Source: Comamonadaceae bacterium (GTDB taxonomy: Bacteria; Pseudomonadota; Gammaproteobacteria; Burkholderiales; Burkholderiaceae_C). From it: a stretch of DNA of 64,000 nt. This document shows positions 9,062 to 16,395 of this stretch, piece after piece. Within the stretch, counting starts at the first letter, position 1; each line of letters opens with the position of its first letter. Position numbers and translations under genes: made by a program. Location: the NCBI GenBank assembly GCA_947475685.1, contig CANJNC010000005.1, forward strand, positions 37,184 to 101,183, written 5' to 3'. The notes below the pieces were generated by a model. The model was given only the letters and a program-made list of their open reading frames with translations, had not been told where the DNA came from and did no database searches.

Positions 9062-9906
9062 CCCGTTATACTTTTTTCCAATAAACCCCGAAGCTCTTCA
9101 GTGACCAAGGGTTCAATACCAAACCATATCTTCCAGGCCAATGGACCTTGATGCAGCAACATGCCAAGTCCATTGGTCACTGGGTTGCCCCTGGCTTTGG
9201 CGGTCTTTAAAAGATCGGTTTCCAAAGGAATGTAGATGATATCCGTGACCAAAGCGTCTTTGTCAAGATCGCTCAAATCGATCACAAGTGGAGCTTGGCC
9301 TACCATCCCAAGACTGGTGGCGTTGACCAAAGTTTTAATGCCGTTCAAGCTTTCACTGAGTTGACTCCAATCCAGGGGTTTGATTTGAGGGCCAAGGCTG
9401 TTGGCAATAACCTGCGCCTTTTCGAAACTTCGGTTGACGAGTCTGATTTCTTTGGCGCCTTCTTGAATCAATCCGTAGCAAACGGCTCTTGAGCCACCTC
9501 CAGCACCAATCACCGTGATTGGGCCAGCATCGGCGCGCCAATTTGGGTTGCTGGCTTTGAGATTTCTAATGAATCCAAATGAATCGTTGTTGGTTCCGAA
9601 CAAAGAGCCGTCTTCTCTCGCATGAATGCAACTGACTGCACCCATGGCTTTGGCAGAAGGGGAGAGTTCATCCAAATATTGCATACACGCTTGTTTGTGT
9701 GGGATGGTGACATTGCAACCCGAAAACCCCAGTGGATGTAAACCTCTCAAAGCACCTTCAAGGTGCGCGGGTTGTATGGCAAGGGGTACGTATCTGCCAA
9801 CGAGACTGTTTTTTTCAAGCCAATGGTTGTGCATCATGGGTGAGCGTGAGTGCATGATGGGGTAACCTATGACGCCAGCAAGTAAGAATTTGTCGGTGTG
9901 TTTCAT
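9055..9906 (-). CDS. aroE: Shikimate dehydrogenase-family protein, copy 1
   Basis: 283 residues with the full AroE layout: HSRSP near residue 18 (substrate serines), NVTIPHK near residue 65 carrying the catalytic lysine, NNDSFGF near 106 with the catalytic aspartate, and a Rossmann loop VIGAGGGSRAV near 132 followed by LVNRSFEKA, the NADP-type NRS/NRT signature. Most AroE proteins have NTDG at the aspartate; here it is NNDS, a variation shared with the paralog at 13439. It lies 10 bases downstream of panC. Either the biosynthetic enzyme or a catabolic quinate/shikimate-type dehydrogenase is possible; the gene symbol is tentative. Confidence 0.78.
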   Translation of the reverse strand: MKHTDKFLLAGVIGYPIMHSRSPMMHNHWLEKNSLVGRYVPLAIQPAHLEGALRGLHPLGFSGCNVTIPHKQACMQYLDELSPSAKAMGAVSCIHAREDGSLFGTNNDSFGFIRNLKASNPNWRADAGPITVIGAGGGSRAVCYGLIQEGAKEIRLVNRSFEKAQVIANSLGPQIKPLDWSQLSESLNGIKTLVNATSLGMVGQAPLVIDLSDLDKDALVTDIIYIPLETDLLKTAKARGNPVTNGLGMLLHQGPLAWKIWFGIEPLVTEELRGLLEKSITGQ

Positions 9907-9916
9907 TTGAATGTGC

Positions 9917-10765
9917 TTAAAAGTTGATCTCTATATTGTCAATTAATCGAGTTTTACCGATCTTAGCTGCAGCCAATACGACCCAATTGCCTCCTTTATC
10001 TTGTGTACAGGGGCTCAGATCTGACTGATTGCAAAGAGAAATATAGTCGACCATCCAGCCTTCGCGATTGAGGGTTTCGATTGATTTTTGGCAAAGTTCA
10101 GCGCCATTTGATCCTGGTATCTTGATCAATTGCGCGAGCCTTTGAATCGATTGATACAGTTCAACCGCCTTCATGCGCTCCTTCGTGCTGAGGTATCCAT
10201 TTCTGGAACTTAAGGCAAGACCATCTTTTGCCCTGAGCGTATCAAGGCCAATAATGTCTATAGGTAAATTGAACTGTTTGACCATTTTTTCAATGATCAT
10301 CAATTGTTGATAATCTTTTTTTCCAAAGATGGCGCTTTGGGGCTGGATCAGTGAAAACAGTTTCATCACCACAGTGCATACACCCGTGAAAAAACCAGGT
10401 CTAAAGTGCCCCTCCAAGGTGTTGGCCAAATCAGGTGGGGGAGAGACCGTGTAGGTTTGAGCCTCAGGATAAAGTTCGCTTTCATCTGGGGCAAAGACCA
10501 CATCACAACCATGCTGATCCAAAAGTGCACAGTCGTTGTCCAATGTGCGTGGATAGCGATCGAAATCTTCATTGGGTCCAAACTGCAAGCGATTGACAAA
10601 AATCGTTGCAATGACCTGCCCCTTGTGAAGCTGACTCTTGGCATGCGCCTCATCAATCAAACGAAGATGGCCCTCGTGAAGGTTCCCCATGGTGGGAACC
10701 AAGCACTTGTATCTCACATTGGTCAATTGCTCTTTCAACTCACGGACGGTATGAATGATTTTCAT
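9917..10765 (-). CDS. panC: Pantothenate synthetase (pantoate-beta-alanine ligase)
   Basis: 282 residues, normal for PanC. It condenses pantoate and beta-alanine with ATP in the cytoplasm, giving pantothenate for coenzyme A. Diagnostic motifs: LVPTMGNLHEGHL near residue 24 (HIGH-type nucleotide site), FVNRLQFGPNEDFDRYPR, EGHFRPGFFTGVCTVV, FGKKDYQQL and GLALSSRNGYLS (KMSKS-like loop). The start ATG at 10765 opens straight into the first strand (MKIIHTVREL). The usual partner panB is not in the window. It shares a strand and close spacing with the methyltransferase-like gene upstream (36 bases) and the aroE-like gene downstream (10 bases). Confidence 0.95.
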   Translation of the reverse strand: MKIIHTVRELKEQLTNVRYKCLVPTMGNLHEGHLRLIDEAHAKSQLHKGQVIATIFVNRLQFGPNEDFDRYPRTLDNDCALLDQHGCDVVFAPDESELYPEAQTYTVSPPPDLANTLEGHFRPGFFTGVCTVVMKLFSLIQPQSAIFGKKDYQQLMIIEKMVKQFNLPIDIIGLDTLRAKDGLALSSRNGYLSTKERMKAVELYQSIQRLAQLIKIPGSNGAELCQKSIETLNREGWMVDYISLCNQSDLSPCTQDKGGNWVVLAAAKIGKTRLIDNIEINF

Positions 10766-10801
10766 GCTCAGTGGTCGGCTTGGTTGATAAGAACGTTCAA
10801 G

Positions 10802-11524
10802 TCAAGGCTTTACAAATCGAAGTGCAAATCGGTCATCGCGTTGAGACATTTTTGAAAACATCTCTTCTCTTGGATCATTGGGGTTTCTCCACTCCCCTGA
10901 TTCTGCCTCCAGCAAAAAGCCAGCGGCCAAGATATCTTGAATGACCACAGACTGATCAATGCGGTGTATGGTCTTGATGTCTCGAAGCGCGGTCCCGTTT
11001 TTTGCAGCATGGTCAATCACCACATAATGGCCACCAGATTTCAAGGCCTTAAAGACACTTTGATTCATTAAGTGTCTATCCAAGGGCAAAAAGGCAACAT
11101 CGTGATAAGACAACACAATGGTCACCAAGTCCAGAGGCAATGCATTTTCCGGAATCGGATTTTCAAAGCCTTTAATGAAGGATTGCAAGTAGGGTTGAGG
11201 GTTTTGACTCAGTCTTGAGGCAAGCGCTGCAGAGGGCTTGTCAATTTGGGCCCATACTTTTCCACCTGGTTGAACTGCCAAAGCAATCAGTTGAGAGGTA
11301 TATCCGCCCCCAGACGCCAAATCCAGAACTTGGTCACCTGGTTTGACCTTGGCAAAGGACAAGAATTGCGCAGGTTTTCTGGACTCATCTGCTTTCAAAT
11401 CAGCCGCTAGGCGAATGGGGTGATTGATCGTTTGAGCATGAGCATCTGTGGTTTGTGCTTGGGCAAAAGGCATGGATTGAGTCCATAGCATGAGGAGCAA
11501 CGAAGCAAGGGGGAGTGATTTCAT
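10802..11524 (-). CDS. Secreted SAM-methyltransferase-like protein
   Basis: The frame opens at a TTG at 11560, but the ATG at 11524 (MKSLPLASLLLMLW) begins a clear signal peptide ending near FAQAQ, so I start there: 240 residues. The mature part has a class I methyltransferase core: motif I VLDLASGGGYTSQLIAL, acidic strand end KVWAQID, and later DLVTIVLSYHDVAFL and GGHYVVIDHAAKNG. Such predicted exported methyltransferases exist as a family of unknown function. SAM is not expected in the periplasm, so a catalytic role there is doubtful. It is transcribed toward panC and diverges from the metal exporter gene. Confidence 0.75.
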   Translation of the reverse strand: MKSLPLASLLLMLWTQSMPFAQAQTTDAHAQTINHPIRLAADLKADESRKPAQFLSFAKVKPGDQVLDLASGGGYTSQLIALAVQPGGKVWAQIDKPSAALASRLSQNPQPYLQSFIKGFENPIPENALPLDLVTIVLSYHDVAFLPLDRHLMNQSVFKALKSGGHYVVIDHAAKNGTALRDIKTIHRIDQSVVIQDILAAGFLLEAESGEWRNPNDPREEMFSKMSQRDDRFALRFVKP

Positions 11525-11699
11525 GGTGTTGGGGTATTTGAATTTGCGGTAAAAAGGCAAAATGTTGATTTCAAGTAAGACGGATATAAAAGTCTAAGCT
11601 TTTAGGCTCACGTCCTATTTTACTTGATGTGGTCTTGTGCGCATATTTTTTTGCCTGTTAAACTTCTGTTAAGCCTTCCTATTTTTATACGAATATCCA

Positions 11700-12704
11700 A
11701 TGAATCCTTCTAAATACCCGCAGTTTACGCACCGGCATCACTTTGATTCTGGCAATCGATCGGCTGAGGCTGGAACAAAAGTGGTCATGTGGATATCGGC
11801 TGCGATGATGGTGATAGAAATAATCTTTGGTTGGCTATTTAACTCAATGTCCTTGCTGGCTGATGGGTGGCACATGAGTTCTCACACATTGGCAATTGGG
11901 TTGAGTGCTTTTGCATATGCCGCAGCTAGAAGATATGCCGATGACGCCCGTTTTACTTTTGGAACTTGGAAGATAGAAGTTTTAGGCGGTTACACGAGCG
12001 CCATTTTTTTACTTGGCATTGCTTTGGTGATGTTTTTTAGCTCTTTTGAACGTATTTATCAACCCCAGGTGATTGAGTATGTGCAGGCAATTTGGGTGGC
12101 TGTTTTGGGATTGTTGGTGAATTTGTTGTGTGCATATATATTGTTTCAATCAGGTCAGCATCACCACCATCACAGCCATGACCATCATGAGGCGCACCAT
12201 GAACCTAGAGCTCTTGAGCATGGAGCCTTACATGTGCATGGGACCTCAGATCGGGCTTTAGGTCATGATCTCAACTTGCGCGCAGCTTATTTGCATGTGG
12301 TCTCTGATGCCGCGACTTCCCTTTTGGCGATCACTGCTCTTGTGCTCGGGTGGCTGTATGGTCTGGATTGGCTAGACCCTTTGGTGGGTATTTTGGGGGC
12401 GGTTTTAATTGCCTTGTGGTCAAGAAACCTGTTGCGAGAAACGTCCCATGTGCTGCTTGACTGCGAAATGGACCACCCTTTGGTGCTTGAAATTGAAGAT
12501 CTCATTGCACAATTTGCCACAAAAGGTCATTTAGAGATTGCTGACTTGCACGTTTGGCGGGTTGGCAAGAAGTGCTATTCTTGTGCCATGGTTTTGGTGA
12601 GCGAAGACAGAAATATTGGGCCCAATGCAATTAAAAAAGAGCTCGAAAAAATGAAAGAAATCGCTCACTCGACCATAGAGATCAACTACGTGCTTTTGGC
12701 TTAA
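11700..12704 (+). CDS. CDF-family divalent metal exporter, DmeF/CzcD-like
   Basis: 334 residues with six predicted membrane helices. Cation diffusion facilitators exchange cytoplasmic divalent metal for protons. The HD motifs of the transport site are visible: LLADGWHMSSH in helix 2 and HVVSDAATS in helix 5. Between helices 4 and 5 lies a histidine-rich loop (residues about 155-185) beginning QHHHHHSHDHHEAHH. The C-terminal cytoplasmic domain contains DLHVWRVG, typical of DmeF-like members that export cobalt, nickel or zinc. It is a single gene, divergent from the methyltransferase-like gene, with no adjacent metal regulator. Confidence 0.92.
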   Translation: MNPSKYPQFTHRHHFDSGNRSAEAGTKVVMWISAAMMVIEIIFGWLFNSMSLLADGWHMSSHTLAIGLSAFAYAAARRYADDARFTFGTWKIEVLGGYTSAIFLLGIALVMFFSSFERIYQPQVIEYVQAIWVAVLGLLVNLLCAYILFQSGQHHHHHSHDHHEAHHEPRALEHGALHVHGTSDRALGHDLNLRAAYLHVVSDAATSLLAITALVLGWLYGLDWLDPLVGILGAVLIALWSRNLLRETSHVLLDCEMDHPLVLEIEDLIAQFATKGHLEIADLHVWRVGKKCYSCAMVLVSEDRNIGPNAIKKELEKMKEIAHSTIEINYVLLA

Positions 12705-12713
12705 TGGCTTGCT

Positions 12714-13429
12714 TTACATGCTCGAAAGGTCCAAGACCTTTTGAGGTGTCAGCCACATCAATTGATGAAGCTCATCAGTGGTGAAGCGTCGCTCCTCAAG
12801 CTTAAGAAGCGCGCCGTAATCAAGTCTGGCACGGGCTTTAAGGTATGGCCAGTCCGAGGCCCACATACAGTTGCTCAAACCAAAGCAATGCACCAAAAAT
12901 TCGACATGCCCCTTGTTGTCTTCAAAGGGTAAGGGGCTCAATGATCGATTAAAACTTTGACGCCAGAGCGATCAATCATGTGCACAAAATCCACCAACTG
13001 ATTGCCTTTGACTTGAAGTTGAGCCCACATACCAAGTTGAGCGATATTTTTCAAAAGGGGTTCTATGTTTTGGTAATGCGCTGCCCCTTTAAGACTGGCA
13101 TTGAAAGCAAAGCCAATGACCCCTTTGTCTTTGAGCGTTTAAAGTTCATCTTTGCTGCTCTCATTGGCGACGACTGCGATGCCTTTGAATCGAGCACCAA
13201 ACTGATCAAAGGCATGGAGCATGCACCGCTTGTCGGTTTCATAGCCTGAGTTAGGTCCGACCAACAAAGCATGCTTGACGTTGTAGGCCTCTAAAACTTG
13301 GTCAAAGTAATCAGCTGAACCCATCTCTTGACCACTGGGCTGGTGGGCCGCTTGGCTCGAATAGGGGAATTGATGGGGATCTAAGATGTGGCAATGCGCA
13401 TCTATCTTTGGCAGATCAAAAATACTCAC
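12714..13429 (-). pseudogene. Broken COG3618-type amidohydrolase
   Basis: The N-terminal piece (start 13429) reads KIDAHCHILDPHQFPY and continues for 96 residues to an in-frame TAA at 13139. Beyond this stop the same frame resumes convincingly (TLKDKGVIGFAFNASLKG to VKVLIDH). The frame then breaks near 12945, and the C-terminal piece continues in another frame (FLVHCFGLSNCMWASDWPYL). Compared with intact relatives at 27689 and 31305, the stretch between the IDH strand and the ASDWP motif is too short by many tens of residues, so there is an internal deletion as well as a nonsense codon. The gene ends 10 bases after the metal exporter stop on the other strand. No function is expected. Confidence 0.82.
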
Positions 13430-13438
13430 ACAGTCATC

Positions 13439-14299
13439 TCAAAAGGTGTCTTGAATGGCCTGGCGCAAAGCTGGGGTAATCTCAGGCATCAGTCCAAACC
13501 ACGCTTTAAAGGCAGGTCTTGCTTGATTTAAAAGCATGCCTAGGCCATTGACGGTCAGATGGCCTTTGAGTCGAGCACTTTTCAAAAGCGGTGTTTCTAA
13601 AGGAATGTAAATGGCATCAGAAACCATGGCCTCATCGGAAAGAAGGGCAATATCAATGTCCAAGTCGGCTTGGCCGTGCATGCCTTGATTGGTCGTATTG
13701 ATCAGCAAAGAGACGCCTTGCATCGCATCGTTTCGATCTTGCCAGTCAATTACGTTCACCTGTCCTAGGCCAAAGGCACTAAACTCTTGAGCCAATTCCT
13801 GTGCTTTTTCCTTGGTCCGATTGACCAAACGGATTTCTTTTGCGCCTTGCTCCAAGAGGCTTAGGGCAATGGCCCTTGAGGCACCGCCTGCACCGAGGAT
13901 CAAAATGGGGCCCGCATCTGCCTTCCAATGGGGGTTGACATCTTTAAGGCTTTGAATATACCCATAGCCATCGTTGTTAAAGCCATGCAAAGCGCCATCT
14001 TTTTGCACAACAATGGTGTTGATCGCGCCCATGCTTTTGGCAGTGGGGTGGACGATGTCCATCATTTTCATCGCGTTGACTTTGTGAGGGATGGTCACAT
14101 TGCAGCCAGCAAACCCAAGTGCCGCAAGGCCTTTGATGGCATCATGCAGGTGCTCAGGTTGCACGGGCAGCAGAGCGTATGTACCTTTAAGCCGATGCTG
14201 AGCAATCCAATGGTTGTGAATGGTGGGTGAGCGAGAGTGCGCAACGGGCCAACCCATCACACCAGTCAGTACAAAGTTTGGGTCATTTGAATCGCCCAT
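13439..14299 (-). CDS. Shikimate dehydrogenase-family protein, copy 2
   Basis: 286 residues from the ATG at 14299 (MGDSNDPNFVLTGVMG); the frame also offers a TTG six bases earlier. Motifs: HSRSP, NVTIPHKVNAM with the catalytic lysine, FNNDGYGY with the catalytic aspartate, LILGAGGASRAIALSL and LVNRTKEKA for NADP. It shares the NND variant and much of the framework with copy 1 at 9055, so the two are duplicates rather than strangers. It sits between the broken amidohydrolase and a Bug signal-peptide remnant, a position more like a catabolic module than an aromatic amino acid operon. Which copy supplies shikimate cannot be told from sequence. Confidence 0.78.
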   Translation of the reverse strand: MGDSNDPNFVLTGVMGWPVAHSRSPTIHNHWIAQHRLKGTYALLPVQPEHLHDAIKGLAALGFAGCNVTIPHKVNAMKMMDIVHPTAKSMGAINTIVVQKDGALHGFNNDGYGYIQSLKDVNPHWKADAGPILILGAGGASRAIALSLLEQGAKEIRLVNRTKEKAQELAQEFSAFGLGQVNVIDWQDRNDAMQGVSLLINTTNQGMHGQADLDIDIALLSDEAMVSDAIYIPLETPLLKSARLKGHLTVNGLGMLLNQARPAFKAWFGLMPEITPALRQAIQDTF

Positions 14300-14301
14300 G
14301 G

Positions 14302-14409
14302 TCAACTTATTTTTTGTTCACTGCAGCCAATGATTTTCACCGGTTGTGCGCAAACCAAGCCAGCGCTCAATGCCATCAACGCAAATGTATTTTGTATCAA
14401 TCGTTTCAT
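14302..14409 (-). pseudogene. Remnant of a Bug receptor gene (signal peptide plus short tail)
   Basis: A 35-residue frame: MKRLIQNTFALMALSAGLVC then AQPVKIIG, exactly the way Bug receptors begin (signal peptide, AQ cleavage region, xxPxKIIV strand), after which the protein stops within nine residues. The shifted frame of the last bases reads AAVNKK and a stop, which could be the old C-terminus, suggesting a deletion that joined the two ends. It ends two bases before the ATG of the second aroE-like gene, so it may still be translated as a leader. Confidence 0.5.
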
Positions 14410-14603
14410 CAGGGGTCTCAAATTTTTTTACTTTGCTTGAATTTTAGTTCTAAAAGCCTAAATTGCGATCTAGAGATGATTTTTAACACGAAAGGAAGCG
14501 AAGGATATGTTCATTTTCCCTTATACAATAGATACAAGGGCCAAACAAAAGACTTTACGACTCGGTAAGTTTAAAATAGGCACATCATCTAAAGGAAAAT
14601 GCA

Positions 14604-14774
14604 ATGGGAAACAAAATCATCACTGAAGCGGACCGCAAACGAACGCCTGCGCCAAAACCCCTTCCCGGGACTACGCCAAGCACACATGGACGCGGACAAA
14701 AGATCAGTCTTGAGCGTGGAGTCGCAACGCGCTCAAAGAAGAATCCTGGTAAGAGATCCAAAAAGGGCGGTTGA
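14604..14774 (+). CDS. Small basic protein, unknown function
   Basis: A 56-residue frame starting MGNKIITEADRKRTPAPKPL and ending in lysine/arginine-rich SKKNPGKRSKKGG. An AAGGA lies eight bases before this ATG, whereas the nearby ATG at 14599 is too close to it. The product is strongly basic, low in hydrophobics and probably binds nucleic acid or is unstructured. I do not recognise the family. It precedes a small secreted protein gene by 75 bases. Confidence 0.5.
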   Translation: MGNKIITEADRKRTPAPKPLPGTTPSTHGRGQKISLERGVATRSKKNPGKRSKKGG

Positions 14775-14849
14775 TCTGCTCATTGGCGAGCATGACTCGT
14801 TTGTTTGTCACCAAGCTCATTGGGATCAAGCTTAATTTTAGGGGTGAAC

Positions 14850-15278
14850 ATGAAGGCATCTGAACTTTTGATCCGATCGTTTGTGTTGACCCTTTTGTTG
14901 GATTGCCAAGTGACTTTGGCCGATGTCTTCAAAATGAGTTGCAATGTCGAGGGCTCCATTGAGCAGCAAGACGACAAAAAACTACCTCCCGTCAAGGTTG
15001 TCGTTGAGATTCAATCAATTGGTAAGAATATTTTTATCAATTTAATAGGCCCTAAACTTTATGAAATGCGAATCAGCAGTTTAAGCACTGACAAATTCCA
15101 GGGTAAAAATTTAACAAATGCCGAGCATTTAGGGGTGAGCTCCAAAAATGTTGAAAACGCCCAGATGTCTGAAATTGTGATTGGGCGGGAAAAAATTTAT
15201 TTAAAAGCCTACCGAGATACCTTGAAAGCAGGTGCATTGGTGCGGGTGAATTTTCAGGGTCCTTGCGCTTTGCCATGA
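14850..15278 (+). CDS. Small secreted protein, unknown function
   Basis: 142 residues from the ATG at 14850, preceded by GGGGTG. The start MKASELLIRSFVLTLLLDC is a signal peptide, probably cleaved near LADV. The mature part has two cysteines (MSCNVEG and QGPCALP at the end) that could form one disulfide, and an alternating strand pattern (VVVEIQSIGKNIFINLIGPK), so a small beta-rich periplasmic protein is likely. The open frame extends 45 bases further upstream but that part is not signal-like. No family recognised. Confidence 0.62.
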   Translation: MKASELLIRSFVLTLLLDCQVTLADVFKMSCNVEGSIEQQDDKKLPPVKVVVEIQSIGKNIFINLIGPKLYEMRISSLSTDKFQGKNLTNAEHLGVSSKNVENAQMSEIVIGREKIYLKAYRDTLKAGALVRVNFQGPCALP

Positions 15279-15528
15279 GTTTTTTTCTAGGTTTTGAGTC
15301 GGCCCTTAGATTAAAAGTGACCTCTTTAGCGTTGTTTTTTATTGATCAAACCTAGTTCTGTTGAGAATTAGTGAAGAAGAGCTTGGGAATTTAGTCTGTT
15401 TTCAAGGGAAAGCACTATGATTGAGGGCAATTTAAATCGTTTAGATTGGTTCGCTTAAGTTGAGTTCAATTTCACGGCTTTTATGCTCCCATCGTCTCCT
15501 TGGATTTTTTTGAGATCGCTCTTTTTTT

Positions 15529-15534
15529 TATAAT
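15529..15534 (+). promoter_or_regulatory. Candidate -10 box for the bactofilin gene
   Basis: TATAAT lies 17 bases before the bactofilin ATG after a T-rich run, so any transcript would have a very short leader. No well spaced -35 box is obvious. The rest of the 273-base spacer (15279-15551) shows no gene or repeat. Confidence 0.35.
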
Positions 15535-15551
15535 TTGCCGAAAGTCCTGAT

Positions 15552-15893
15552 ATGTCTGAACCCTTAATGCAAGCCAACAACATCGTCATTGGAGAAGGTG
15601 TAACGTTTACGGGCACCATCACCGCGCCAGGTAAGGCGATGATCAATGGTCTTGTCACGGGTAATTTATCGGCGGGAGATCTTCATATTGGTAAAGCGGG
15701 CCAAGTTTCTGGCGTCATCCGCGCCAAGGAAATCAATGTGCACGGTAAATTAAGCAAGGACATCGTCTGCCAACAGCATGTGATGATTCACTCAACTGGC
15801 CTTGTCTCCGGTACTTTGGAGTATGAGGAGATGGAGATCATGCGAGGCGGGCAGTTCCACGGCGTGATGAAGCAAAAAAGTGGCGGTGCTTGA
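15552..15893 (+). CDS. Bactofilin
   Basis: 113 residues consisting almost wholly of the bactofilin right-handed beta-helix: IVIGEGVTFTGTITAPGKAMINGLVTGNLS, HIGKAGQVSGVIRAKEINVHGKLSKDI, with the regular hydrophobic/glycine spacing. Bactofilins polymerise without nucleotide into cytoplasmic filaments that localise cell-wall enzymes. Bacterial partners often include an M23 peptidase, but none is next to it here; it stands alone between a secreted protein and a molybdenum hydroxylase. Short leading and trailing tails (MSEPLMQAN, MKQKSGGA) fit the minimal type. Confidence 0.9.
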   Translation: MSEPLMQANNIVIGEGVTFTGTITAPGKAMINGLVTGNLSAGDLHIGKAGQVSGVIRAKEINVHGKLSKDIVCQQHVMIHSTGLVSGTLEYEEMEIMRGGQFHGVMKQKSGGA

Positions 15894-15939
15894 AACACAT
15901 CTACCTATCCAACTGGTTTGATATAGAGGAAAGTTAAAC

Positions 15940-16395
15940 GTGATTGTTTTTAAATTAAATGGACAGTCGGTTCAAACCCATGCCCAGCCAACCGAAACTC
16001 TTTTAAGTGTATTGACCGACGATTTTAAAATCAACGGTTCAAAATATGGCTGCGGTCGAGCTCAGTGTGGTTCTTGTGCCGTGCTTGTTGACGGAGATCC
16101 GTTGCGTTCTTGTGTCGCACCTTTGTCTGCTGTTGCGGGTCGCTCGGTTCAAACCCTAGAAGGTTTGAGTGAAATGGGCAAACCCAGTGCCCTTCAGCAG
16201 GCTTTTATCGATGAGCAAGCCGCGCAATGCGGTTACTGTACTTCTGGCATGATTTTACAGTCTCAAGCCCTATTGGATCGCAATCCCAAGCCCACTGAAC
16301 AAGAAGTCAGGCAAGCACTTGATGGGAATTTATGTCGTTGTGGTGCGCACAATCGAATCGTGCGTGCAGTCATGAGGGTAGTAAATAAATCATGA
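15940..16395 (+). CDS. 2Fe-2S small subunit of a xanthine-oxidase-family molybdenum hydroxylase
   Basis: 151 residues starting at GTG, with AGAGGA about nine bases upstream. The N-terminal plant-type ferredoxin cluster site reads YGCGRAQCGSCAVLVDG with a following SCV, and the C-terminal helical cluster site reads QCGYCTSGM and LCRCGAHNRI. It passes electrons from the molybdenum centre of the partner at 16392, with which it overlaps by four bases (translational coupling). The closest described types are the alpha subunits of isoquinoline 1-oxidoreductase and nicotinate or aldehyde dehydrogenases. There is no signal peptide of its own; export would need the Tat signal on the large subunit. Confidence 0.92.
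   Translation: MIVFKLNGQSVQTHAQPTETLLSVLTDDFKINGSKYGCGRAQCGSCAVLVDGDPLRSCVAPLSAVAGRSVQTLEGLSEMGKPSALQQAFIDEQAAQCGYCTSGMILQSQALLDRNPKPTEQEVRQALDGNLCRCGAHNRIVRAVMRVVNKS

Noticed and set aside
14227..14568. 113-codon rightward frame over the aroE-like start and spacer
   Set aside because: Composition is unlike a protein, it overlaps the start of the second aroE-like gene, and the Bug remnant on the other strand explains the region better.
15418..15459. 13-codon frame with a nearby AGGG upstream of the bactofilin gene
   Set aside because: Too short to judge and with no similarity; chance occurrence is likely.
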